Under the pieces are notes generated by a model that was given only the letters and a program-made list of their open reading frames with translations, was not told the DNA's origin and did not search any database. Both the position numbers and the translations under genes were made by a program. A DNA stretch of 64,000 nt from Haloterrigena gelatinilytica. GTDB lineage: Archaea; Halobacteriota; Halobacteria; Halobacteriales; Natrialbaceae. Below, one piece after another: positions 55,245-62,890 of this stretch. Position 1 is the stretch's first letter; the number at the start of each line of letters is the position of its first letter. Location of the stretch: contig NZ_JABUQZ010000001.1 of the NCBI RefSeq assembly GCF_013342145.1, positions 2,232,001-2,296,000 of the forward strand, given 5' to 3'.

Positions 55245-55724
55245 AGTAACTCGATTCCGACCGCGGACGGAACGCTGCTGCGGCGCTCGAGTTTCGCTCT
55301 GTGGTCCCTTCTCGGAGATTCGGTCGCCGAGCGGAGCGCGACTCGAACTCGTCTCGAGCGTAGCGTCGGGAAACGCGATGGGAACCGAATTCGGATATAT
55401 CATAGACTGATACCGGTGCTATTCAGAAGCCCAGCCGACCGATTCTGACGAGATGACGCCGCCACGATGCCTACAGCGAGAGCCGGAATGAATACTGCTC
55501 CATCGTACGGGGAGGGGTAAGCGAGCGGTCGCGTCGATATTCGAAAACGAGTACCGAGTCTCACGAACCCGTAGCGGTCGTCGAAGCAAATATTTACAAC
55601 CATACTATTGTAACTATCGTCCGATTTCGTTTGTATATTTCAAACCCCGTCTCGACACCTCTCAGGTGTACTTATCTTCATGCTTATCAAAGGATTTATC
55701 ACGGTTTGGAGTAACATACCATCC
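55245..55724. other. intergenic region before the permease
   Basis: 480 bp without a convincing gene. It contains a candidate operator at 55629-55645 and TATA-like sequences near 55631 and 55693. The left half is GC-rich and the right half AT-rich. Confidence 0.6.
55629..55645. promoter_or_regulatory. candidate IclR operator 3
   Basis: GTTTGTATATTTCAAAC: perfect 5-bp arms with a 7-nt AT-rich spacer, the same TTTG-N7-CAAA form as sites 1 and 2. It lies 80 bp before the chosen permease ATG. Confidence 0.6.
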
Positions 55725-57404
55725 ATGTCCGAGTTCGGGATATTATCGATAGGACCGCCATTGCTGGCGATCGTGCTAGCAATCGCAACGAAACGCGTCA
55801 TCCCCTCGCTATTCGTCGGCATCTGGGCGGGCGGAATCATTTATACCGGTAGTTTCGGGATCGCCCAGTCGTTCGATTGGCTGATCGAGGCGATCATCGC
55901 CGACGACGGCTTCCACGCTCAGATACTGGTGTTCACGCTTCTCCTCGGTTCGGGTGTCGCCCTCATCTGGCGACTCGGCGGCGCTATCGCCGTCCGGAAC
56001 TGGGCCGTCGAGCGACTCGAGTCTCGACGGAAAATCGGACTGATGACGTGGATTCTCGGACTGGGAATCTTCTTCGATTACGCGAGCATGGCGATCGTCG
56101 GGAGTACGATGCGCGAAGCATCGGATCGGCTTCGGATCCCTCGCGAGAAACTGTCTTATATCGTCGACTCGACGACGGCGCCCGTCGCGACGATCGGGAT
56201 TTCGAGCTGGGTCGCGTTCCAGCTATCGATGATCAACGAGGGGTTCAGCAACATCGAATCGGAGGGCGCCGCTCAGGCGCCGGACGTGTTCAGCGTCTAC
56301 CTTCATTCGATCCCCTATAACGCATACGCCATCCTCTCCATCGTTATGGTCGGTATTATCGTTACGACGCAGCGAGACTACGGGGAGATGCTCGACGCCG
56401 AACACCGAGCCCAGACGACCGGCGCGGTGAATGCCCCCGATGCCGACCCCTTGCAAGATATGGACGAAAGCCTCAGCGAACCGAACGCCACCCGGCCGAT
56501 GCTCCGGACCTTCCTCCTCCCGATCTCGATGTTACTCGCCGTCACCGTCGGGGGCGCGTTGTGGACCGGGTACGATGGACAGCCCGTACTCGAGCCGCTA
56601 TTCGCTCTCGAAATCACGACCTTCGTCCGAGAGGTGGTCACGATTGCGGCTGACGGTGCGTGGACGACCGCCCTCATGTGGGGGTCGTTCGCGATGGTGA
56701 TGACGGCGATAGCGATCGGACTCGCGTATGATCTCTGTGATCTCGACGAGAGTATCGACGCGATCCTCGAGGGATTCGAGCTCATGTTGACCGCAGTGAC
56801 GATCCTCGTATTAGCGTGGACGATCGGAACCGTCGCCAACGCACTCGGGACCGGGAACTACGTCGCTAGTTTGGTCGAAAACATCCTTTCGCCCGGTGTC
56901 TTCCCGGCTCTCGTCTTTTTAGTCGCAGCGGTAATCTCCTTTACGATGGGGTCGTCTTGGGCGACCATGGGACTCCTGACTCCGACCGCCATCCCGGTCG
57001 CGTTCGAACTCACCGGCGGGTTCGGCTCCACGTCCGTGGTCGTCGGGGCAGTGTTTTCCGGCGCGATCTTCGGCGATCACACGTCCCCGATTTCCGACAC
57101 TACCGTTCTCTCATCGACGTTTACCGGGACTGATCTCATCGCACACGTTCGCACGCAGAGCTACTATGCCGTGACCGTCGCAATTATCTCGATTCTGTTC
57201 TACTTGACGTACGGGTTCTTTGAAACCAGTCCGGTAGCTCTGCTGCCGGCGGGTATGGTCTTACTCGTCGGAGTCGTCTACGGACTTTCGAAATTCGACG
57301 CGAGGAGAAAAGGCATCGATCTGACCTCGATTCGGAACGGTGCCGGCGATTCCACGTACGACTCGTCCTCGGAGAGCACTACTCCCACGGAACGACTGGA
57401 TTAG
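55725..57404 (+). CDS. NhaC-family membrane permease/antiporter
   Basis: A 559-aa integral membrane protein with about twelve helices. NhaC-family marks are IPSLFVGIWAGGIIYTG near the N-terminus, IFFDYASMAIVGSTMREAS, GSSWATMGLLTPTAIP and GAIFGDHTSPISDTTVLSS. The start at 55725 (MSEFGILSIGPP) matches the usual family start and follows GATTTATC by 25-32 nt; an ATG at 55680 in the same frame would add 15 residues. Family members exchange Na+ and H+ or carry amino acids. In this cluster an arginine or ornithine carrier is a plausible role. Confidence 0.85.
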   Translation: MSEFGILSIGPPLLAIVLAIATKRVIPSLFVGIWAGGIIYTGSFGIAQSFDWLIEAIIADDGFHAQILVFTLLLGSGVALIWRLGGAIAVRNWAVERLESRRKIGLMTWILGLGIFFDYASMAIVGSTMREASDRLRIPREKLSYIVDSTTAPVATIGISSWVAFQLSMINEGFSNIESEGAAQAPDVFSVYLHSIPYNAYAILSIVMVGIIVTTQRDYGEMLDAEHRAQTTGAVNAPDADPLQDMDESLSEPNATRPMLRTFLLPISMLLAVTVGGALWTGYDGQPVLEPLFALEITTFVREVVTIAADGAWTTALMWGSFAMVMTAIAIGLAYDLCDLDESIDAILEGFELMLTAVTILVLAWTIGTVANALGTGNYVASLVENILSPGVFPALVFLVAAVISFTMGSSWATMGLLTPTAIPVAFELTGGFGSTSVVVGAVFSGAIFGDHTSPISDTTVLSSTFTGTDLIAHVRTQSYYAVTVAIISILFYLTYGFFETSPVALLPAGMVLLVGVVYGLSKFDARRKGIDLTSIRNGAGDSTYDSSSESTTPTERLD

Positions 57405-58770
57405 TAGCCTCCGCCGCTCGAGGACTGACGTGATATCGTCGCGAATAACTGACCGACCACGGAACGCGCGTCGATCGAGTCGAGCGGACCGGCCTCGAGA
57501 CGACTGTTCGGGGGCTGCCGGAAGGGTATCCCGACCGTCTTCGACCTGCATATTCTCCGGTCGACTGCGGAGGAGCAGCCCGAAAGGACACTTCAACTAC
57601 CCGGAAGCGAACGCGAGGGCACTGGTTCCGTCTTCGCACTCGCTGGAGATACCTGATCGACGAGGCCGCGCCGTTCGTGCCGTTGGACTCGCCGAGAGCG
57701 ATCGACGCGAACCGATCGCTCTCACTGTGAACGCTGTGAGGACTACGGTGTCCGTCCGGTTTGAATTTTGCAGATGAGGATGGACACTGTATCAGCTTGC
57801 GCAGGCAGCATTTGATCCGTTCCTCTTGCCTATCTCTTTGTAACACAATATTGGAAATACACATATTGTTCCAAATAAATATCTACAACTGGCACAAATT
57901 CGATCCCTAGTCCATTGGCGAGATCTCTCTACCCGCGTTGCACTCGAGCAAAGCAGTGACTAAACGTTCAGTATTATGAGTGGATACTGCCATCTGCCCG
58001 AGATAGACAAATCGGCCTATACGGCTCTACTCGACGGATGCGCCCAGAAATGCAGAACAATTTTCACGTGAATCACTCAAGAGTCGTAATTCAGACCAGC
58101 AGCGTTCTCGTCAGTGGGATACATATCTCCAGACATCGCTGCATCGATATGAAGTCGGACTTCGGCACGAAAAACTGGAAATGGCGTCGTTATTCACATA
58201 CTATAGACGATAGGTACTGGTGATTAACAAACATTCGATATCTCAGACAATCCAAACACTGGCAACACATTTATTCGACAGCCGTCGTAATATTCGGAAG
58301 CATCCCACCAGCAAATAGCGCGAATACAGACCGTTATGGTTTAATAATTCCAATGTCGAAATGGAATTGATTCTCCTCAAGAAGCAATACGATGCACTCA
58401 CCTCCCCATTCGACCCTAGGAGAATTCTGTCCGAATAGCATAGTTGCTGTATATACTGCTAGTATTCACCCAGTTCTGTTCTCACAGTTATAAAATCCTG
58501 TCCCTGGTTTCGTCGATTAACGAACCATTATGTCGCGTATTGGCGCGAAGAGAGGGGCGGATTACGAAAGGGTGGCTATTTTAGCTAATCTGCCAACATA
58601 CGGTTTCTTTTAGGTGGTTTTTCCAGCCATAACCAACATTATAAAAATAATTTTACTACAGACCCGGCTTTTCTCTCCTCCTCTAGAATAGTGGCATAAC
58701 ACCAACAAGACTCTTGAGTCAGTAACCTTGGTACGGTCTCTGCAGTTCGTGAAGCCACTCGCAGTAGAAA

Positions 58771-58793
58771 TGCGCGGACCGGGATTTGAATCC
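58771..58793 (-). other. tRNA-Gly 3'-end fragment, short copy
   Basis: The first 20 bp (TGCGCGGACCGGGATTTGAA) are identical to the start of 58892-58934. On the minus strand this is the 3' acceptor strand and part of the T arm of a tRNA. The match stops after 20 bp, so only the last part of the tRNA end is present. Confidence 0.6.
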
Positions 58794-58891
58794 GACTGCG
58801 AGACGATTGTCCTCACTGCGCTCGGACACTGCGACTCGCGCGCTTCAAATCCCTCTTATACATGTACTCCTCACGTCTGTTCGTCGAAAAG

Positions 58892-58934
58892 TGCGCGGAC
58901 CGGGATTTGAACCCGGGCCATGAGCTTGGAAGGC
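58892..58934 (-). other. tRNA-Gly(UCC) 3' half, probable attachment-site scar
   Basis: On the minus strand the sequence runs from the anticodon loop (CTTCCAA, anticodon UCC) through GCTCATGG, a perfect T arm (CCGGG-TTCAAAT-CCCGG), and the acceptor 3' strand TCCGCGCA. The 5' half of a tRNA, which should begin GCGCGGA, is absent from the adjacent sequence; the DNA beyond reads AGAA and then unrelated bases, so the anticodon stem cannot form fully. This is the structure left by a tyrosine recombinase that uses the anticodon-to-3'-end segment of a tRNA gene as its core site. Confidence 0.7.
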
Positions 58935-59410
58935 TTCTATCACAATCCGTGTGATTTCACCCGTCAAACAGGGTTCAATTCGACGTAGAACGACACAGAT
59001 TCAACACCGACTTCGACAGCACCCTGTCTCTGTCTATTCTCCCACGTTAGCGTTCCAGGCTTCCTCAGTTCGTAATACTATCTAGGATATTATAAAGGCC
59101 GGTGTCGTGAGCTTCAGGGCTTACATCCATAACACGTACCATCCGGTCTACCGCCGTTTTCAGCCGGTCGCGATCTCTCGCCGCTGCGGGGGAGGCCTCA
59201 GTGATCGATCCGAACGATTACCCGAACGCGGAGGCAGAGTGCGTGATCGCTGAGCCTGATTTTCCGACCGACGGATGGTGTCATAGAACGGTTCGCATAC
59301 CCTCGCTACCTCATCGTCAGATTCGGTAAATACAGAGCGTGTATGCAGCAGTGGCTAGTCATCGTTTCACGCGAACTGCGAAGGACCCACCGAGAAGCGG
59401 ATAGACAGTA

Positions 59411-59677
59411 TTATCGCGCTGATGGTGTTCGGTATTCGATCGTCTCGGTTAGTTCGTTGAACTCGACGACTCCATTCTCGGCTAGCGTCGGGAGACATAC
59501 GTGTACTACCTCGTAGGAGACTGCTTCTCTGTCAGGTGCGACTGCGTGCGTCTCTTGCTCGATGATGTGTTCGACGAGGTCGTCGAGCGATGCAGTTCCG
59601 TTGTCCGCGTCCGCTAGGTAGTCGACGATTGTCTGCGACCATTCATCTGCGTGGAACTCGCGATCGAACTCGGGCAT
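59411..59677 (-). CDS. small winged-helix-like protein
   Basis: An 88-aa protein starting at ATG 59677 (MPEFDREFHADEWSQTIVDY). ADNGTASLDDLVEHIIEQET and VSYEVVHVCLPTLAENGVVE, followed by FNELTETIEYRT, follow the pattern of DUF7344-type winged helices, with HVCLPTL in place of HVPKL. It stands alone. Probably a DNA-binding regulator of unknown target. Confidence 0.65.
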   Translation of the reverse strand: MPEFDREFHADEWSQTIVDYLADADNGTASLDDLVEHIIEQETHAVAPDREAVSYEVVHVCLPTLAENGVVEFNELTETIEYRTPSAR

Positions 59678-59942
59678 CGGTGGGTGGTGGCTGTTGTGGA
59701 ATACGCGTGCTGTGTGATGCGTCCCGCGTGACGGCCACGCGAGGAGAACGAGGAGACTGCCTGTTCGTCCGGTATCCCGGCTCAAACGCCCCTTCATAAT
59801 CGGGGCACGAATGCATAGTGTGCAGTCGATGGCTCCGTACCTCAACATAGCACCTGAGACGGATAATCCCGTGCTACGTTACACCGTGTTATCAATCGCC
59901 TCAATTTGACCACCCGATTCCACTGCATCTCTATGCCGACTC

Positions 59943-59974
59943 TGCATACGTAGTTGCCACTCAGTACAGGCGAA
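59943..59974. repeat. dispersed 32-bp repeat, copy 1
   Basis: Contains GCATACGTAGTTG followed by CCACTCAGTACAGGCGAA. It lies directly after the stop of the DUF7511-like gene. Shares 13 continuous bases with copy 2. Confidence 0.6.
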
Positions 59975-60148
59975 CTACTGAGCGTCTTCTGAGTGAACAT
60001 ACGCCCCCTCCTTCGCGCGAATCCATTTCCCTTGGAGTTCATCTTCCGTCGCATCTCCCGGAAAAAGGATACACTCATCGGCTTTTCGCAGATTTTCGAC
60101 TACGACGGGAACGAGTTCGGATCGATCCGAAATAGCACTCCTGATCAT
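59975..60148 (-). CDS. DUF7511-like small protein
   Basis: A 57-aa protein starting at ATG 60148 (MIRSAISDRSELVPVVVENL). ADECILFPGDATEDELQGKW ends in WIRAKEGAYV, a pattern I associate with the haloarchaeal DUF7511 family (a strand pair, then W-I-x-A). The start overlaps the stop of the zinc-ribbon gene by 4 bp, so the two are translationally coupled. Function unknown. Confidence 0.65.
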   Translation of the reverse strand: MIRSAISDRSELVPVVVENLRKADECILFPGDATEDELQGKWIRAKEGAYVHSEDAQ

Positions 60149-60333
60149 TTGAGTTCCTCCTCTCGGAGAGCGGCAGTACCCGTCTCTTCCATAACTCGAA
60201 ACTGGGTTGATCCACATTGACACCCCTCTCTCCCAATCGGTTGGATCGTTCCGTCGCTCCATCTTCGAGCTGCATAGGCGGACCCACAGGAGAGGCATTC
60301 AGCGACTGTTCGTTCGATCTCCCCGTCGGACAT
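60145..60333 (-). CDS. small zinc-ribbon protein
   Basis: A 62-aa protein with cysteine pairs in AECLSCGSAYAARRW and EGCQCGSTQFRVM, making a four-Cys zinc ribbon. It aligns with the 51-aa protein at 19363-19518 over ~38 residues, with the DG and IG positions also kept. First gene of a two-gene unit with the DUF7511-like gene. Function unknown; such proteins may bind nucleic acid or a protein partner. Confidence 0.7.
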   Translation of the reverse strand: MSDGEIERTVAECLSCGSAYAARRWSDGTIQPIGREGCQCGSTQFRVMEETGTAALREEELK

Positions 60334-60395
60334 CGTATGTCTGCTGTCGACGGCCAGCGACGTGAGTGTGACTTGGGGCTATACAAAACCCTTTT

Positions 60396-61061
60396 TCAGC
60401 GCCTATCGGTTAGCTGTTCAGTCTCGGAAAGCGTACTCCCGAGGATGTGCTTGATTCCGCGCCGGAGACGAGACGCGACGGCCTGCTGGGAGATGCCGAG
60501 TTCGTCGCCGAGCTCTTCCATCGTCACCTCGCGCGGGGATTCGAAGTACCCGCGCTGGTAGGCGAGCACCAGCGCCTCTTGCTGCGTGTCGGTGAGCGCT
60601 TCCTCAGTGGCCGTCTCGACCGGCGTGAGTGCGTGGATCTCCGTGGGCGTGATCGGGATCTCCTGGTCTCGACAGCGTTGCTGAAAGGCCGCGAGATCGC
60701 TTCGAGCGTCGCCGCGTACCTCGAACGTCCATCGTCGGTTCGTGCCGATCGCTTTGATCAGCGGGATCTCGGTCTCTACCAGCGTACTGAGCACGCCGGA
60801 ATACTCGAGCGCCCACTCGACGCGTAACAGGTACTCGTCTGCGACCGAATCGACGAGGCGAATGTCGTCCACGCCGGGGTGGCCGGTAAACGCGTCCTCG
60901 ATGTCGTCGACCACAGTTCCTCGCACCCAGAAGTACGGTATGACGACGTCCTGTGCCGGGATTATTCGTTCCAGTTCGACGGTCACGTCCGGCAACTGTT
61001 CGAAGACCGTTCCCAAGGGGAACTGATCGGACGGGACCGTAAAGGTGGCCTCGGTAGCCAT
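60396..61061 (-). CDS. bacterio-opsin-activator-type HTH regulator
   Basis: A 221-aa regulator starting at ATG 61061 (MATEATFTVPSDQFPLGTVF). Residues ~1-150 form the N-terminal sensing domain of bat-like proteins (DVTVELERIIPAQDVVIPYF; VRGDARSDLAAFQQRC). Residues ~165-215 form the HTH_10 domain: LTDTQQEALVLAYQRGYFES, then EELGDELGISQQAVASRLRR. The domain order is typical of haloarchaeal HTH_10 regulators. Target genes unknown; nothing bop-related is nearby. Confidence 0.85.
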   Translation of the reverse strand: MATEATFTVPSDQFPLGTVFEQLPDVTVELERIIPAQDVVIPYFWVRGTVVDDIEDAFTGHPGVDDIRLVDSVADEYLLRVEWALEYSGVLSTLVETEIPLIKAIGTNRRWTFEVRGDARSDLAAFQQRCRDQEIPITPTEIHALTPVETATEEALTDTQQEALVLAYQRGYFESPREVTMEELGDELGISQQAVASRLRRGIKHILGSTLSETEQLTDRR

Positions 61062-61291
61062 CAGCCGAATTGTCTCGTTCCGGCGGTAAATAGCCACCAC
61101 AGAGGACTGGGGCCGGAATCGCATTACTTCGAGAGACACTTTCAATGGCACTTGTACTCGAAACAGGCAAAGAATCCTCACTACACTTAGTGGTCAACGC
61201 CGGCGAGTATAGCTCACTCCCCAAAACTCCCGACCAATGATAGATCACGTGGTCTTAACTAGTGAAAATTACCCGATTGTTATGTGAATGA

Positions 61292-61299
61292 GGTTTAAT
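61292..61299 (+). promoter_or_regulatory. TATA box of the wHTH-HalOD1 pair
   Basis: GTTTAATA lies 28-35 nt before the ATG at 61327, matching a leaderless or short-leader transcript. Confidence 0.5.
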
Positions 61300-61326
61300 A
61301 CCCTGCCAGGGGATATCACGCATGAT

Positions 61327-61779
61327 ATGGTTGACGATAGCGAGTGGGACGACGAGGTCGATGCGAGTTCGAGTAGCTCATCGACTGAGGAACGACACCT
61401 CCCCGAAGCGATACTGGAATTAGATCACGTCTACGAGGCGCTGGGCCATCCTCGGCGTCGTTACCTCTGCTACACGCTTCTCGAGGACACGGAGTGGTCA
61501 CTGACCGATCTGGCGGCGAAAATCGCCGCGTGGGAGACCGATACGCCCGAACACGCGGTCACTGAACTCCAACGAGAACGAGTGTACGTCTCGCTCTATC
61601 ACGCTCACGTTCCCAAATTAGTCGACGAGAACGTCATCGCCTTCGACGATGCGACTGAGACCATTACCGCCGCCCGAAACGCTAAGCAAGTCCTGACTGC
61701 ACTCCGAGGAATGGGTGCGAGTCTCGACAGCAATCAAGAAACACACGCACGTGGTGACATGGATGACGAAGAGCAATAA
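61327..61779 (+). CDS. winged-helix (DUF7344-like) regulator
   Basis: A 150-aa protein. LDHVYEALGHPRRRYLCYTL, then LLEDTEWSLTDLAAKIAAWE and VYVSLYHAHVPKLVDENVIA form the DUF7344-type wHTH with the HVPKL signature. The N-terminal 25 residues are acidic and Ser-rich. The start at 61327 is chosen over one 39 bp upstream because of the promoter spacing. Its 3' end overlaps the HalOD1 gene by 17 bp, so the two are probably made together. Confidence 0.75.
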   Translation: MVDDSEWDDEVDASSSSSSTEERHLPEAILELDHVYEALGHPRRRYLCYTLLEDTEWSLTDLAAKIAAWETDTPEHAVTELQRERVYVSLYHAHVPKLVDENVIAFDDATETITAARNAKQVLTALRGMGASLDSNQETHARGDMDDEEQ

Positions 61780-62125
61780 CGGCAGACCCGGTAGCGAAGA
61801 CGACCCGGTCCTCAGCGGAGACACCCGCTGGCGACAGATCACGCAACGACTCTACGAACCCGACCGCGACGGTGATCTCACGACAGCGATCGTATTCGTC
61901 ATCGCAGAAGCCGAGGACGTCTCCCCGAGCGAGGTGAAATCCCCGCCATTGTACGAGGCCGTCGATGTGGCCGGTATCGAAGACGCGTTCTTCGGCTTCA
62001 ACGGCGGGGCCGTGTCTCGACAGGGAACGGGAACTACCGAATTTCGCTACACGGAGTATCTCGTCAAAGTCAGGAGCGATGGCTGGATTCAAGTCTACGA
62101 GCCGACCGAAACTGAGCTTTCGTGA
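61763..62125 (+). CDS. HalOD1 output-domain protein
   Basis: A 120-aa protein. TTAIVFVIAEAEDVSPSEVK and SPPLYEAVDVAGIEDAFFGF match the HalOD1 domain, and EFRYTEYLVKVRSDGWIQVY continues its beta-rich half. It overlaps the preceding wHTH gene. Pairing of a DNA-binding domain gene with a stand-alone output domain suggests a divided regulator; partner not known. Confidence 0.72.
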   Translation: MTKSNNGRPGSEDDPVLSGDTRWRQITQRLYEPDRDGDLTTAIVFVIAEAEDVSPSEVKSPPLYEAVDVAGIEDAFFGFNGGAVSRQGTGTTEFRYTEYLVKVRSDGWIQVYEPTETELS

Positions 62126-62240
62126 ACTCCGGTAGAGACGGCAGACCGGTAGGCAACCCCTCGAACATACTAGGTGCGTTTCTCCTATCTATTCTTTCAT
62201 CCTTGAGATGAAATGCGGAATAAATGGAATACCGATCAGT

Positions 62241-62272
62241 TCGCATACGTAGTTGTCATTCAGTCAGGTGAA
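62241..62272. repeat. dispersed 32-bp repeat, copy 2
   Basis: TCGCATACGTAGTTG then TCATTCAGTCAGGTGAA. It lies between two convergent genes (62125 and 62311). Confidence 0.6.
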
Positions 62273-62310
62273 TCACTTAGTATCGGATGAGCACGTCTAT
62301 ATCGGTCTGG

Positions 62311-62613
62311 CTATCTAATTGCTTGGTAGTACTTTCGAGTACCCTTACCGTCGTCGATCACGCGAGTCTCGATCGCGCCCCGGCGGTAAAGATCGATGAG
62401 AGACACTTTCACTGCGATTATATCGAGTTGGTACTCGCTCAATGTCTCCGATTCGCTTTCCTCCGTCGTCGAGAGAGTGGGCTCGCAAATCTCGGCCGCG
62501 ATTTCCGGGACGGAGAATGCCTGCTGCTCGTGACTGGCTAAGAATTCTCGTACCTCCTCCTCGATGTTCTGTTCTTTCCGTCCTCGCTGAAAGGTTTCGT
62601 TATCGATCGGCAT
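62311..62613 (-). CDS. small winged-helix-like protein, unrecognised family
   Basis: A 100-aa protein. EEEVREFLASHEQQAFSVPE and IAAEICEPTL resemble the first helices of a winged helix; VSLIDLYRRGAIETRVIDD and GKGTRKYYQAIR look like the wing and C-terminal strand, a pattern common in small archaeal transcription factors. No specific family recognised. It is convergent with the HalOD1 gene and has repeats on both sides. Confidence 0.55.
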   Translation of the reverse strand: MPIDNETFQRGRKEQNIEEEVREFLASHEQQAFSVPEIAAEICEPTLSTTEESESETLSEYQLDIIAVKVSLIDLYRRGAIETRVIDDGKGTRKYYQAIR

Positions 62614-62675
62614 ACCGTGTTAGTAGACGTTCTGTAGCGGAATCGGTGTTTCGACGAGATACCTTAAGAGTTCGT

Positions 62676-62708
62676 TCGCATATCTGGTTGCCGTTCAGCA
62701 TAGGTGAA
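62676..62708. repeat. dispersed 32-bp repeat, copy 3
   Basis: TCGCATATCTGGTTG then CCGTTCAGCATAGGTGAA. More diverged than copies 1 and 2. It runs directly into the tandem repeat at 62691-62764. Confidence 0.5.
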
Positions 62709-62764
62709 GAACATACCGTTCAGCAAAGTTACACAAATGCCGGTCAGCGTAGGGAAGAAGCAAC
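62691..62764. repeat. three tandem 24-25-bp imperfect repeats
   Basis: Units begin CCGTTCAGCATAGG (62691), CCGTTCAGCAAAG (62716) and CCGGTCAGCGTAGG (62740), 25 and 24 bp apart. They lie in the spacer between two minus-strand genes. Confidence 0.6.
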
Positions 62765-62890
62765 ACACCAAATATTTTGGGAACAGTAGTTATCCCTTGT
62801 TCAGTCACTTTAACCGATAATGGCAATTAGAGATGGTTGAGGAGTCCTTTCGGGAAGGTGGAGCATATAACATCCCCACAGCGGGCACAG

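Larger units (their letters stand above)
57405..59410. other. 2-kb gene-poor AT-rich region with integration scars
   Basis: No convincing intact gene on either strand. 57405-57770 is GC-rich and may be old coding debris. 57780-58760 is AT-rich. 58771-58934 carries two fragments of a tRNA-Gly 3' end and a REP-like hairpin. 59000-59400 has short open frames on the minus strand that are broken by stops. An inverted repeat TTGGAA-N12-TTCCAA lies near 57852-57875. Confidence 0.6.

Noticed and set aside
57379-57864. A 161-codon minus-strand frame after the permease
   Set aside because: Arg/Ser-rich with no pattern of a folded protein, partly antisense to the permease end.
58530-58613. Short frame resembling the start of a Holliday-junction resolvase (KRGADYER-like)
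   Set aside because: Only 27 codons, no catalytic residues follow, and the resemblance is to a few common residues only.
58892-59005. An intact tRNA gene, possibly with an intron
   Set aside because: No 5' acceptor strand (GCGCGGA) or D arm is present within 110 nt upstream on the minus strand, and the anticodon stem cannot pair fully.
59090-59340. Minus-strand frames (for example one ending MDVSPEAHDTGLYNILDSIT) as a gene
   Set aside because: Broken by in-frame stops and needs a frameshift to join; no family recognised. Kept only as possible debris.
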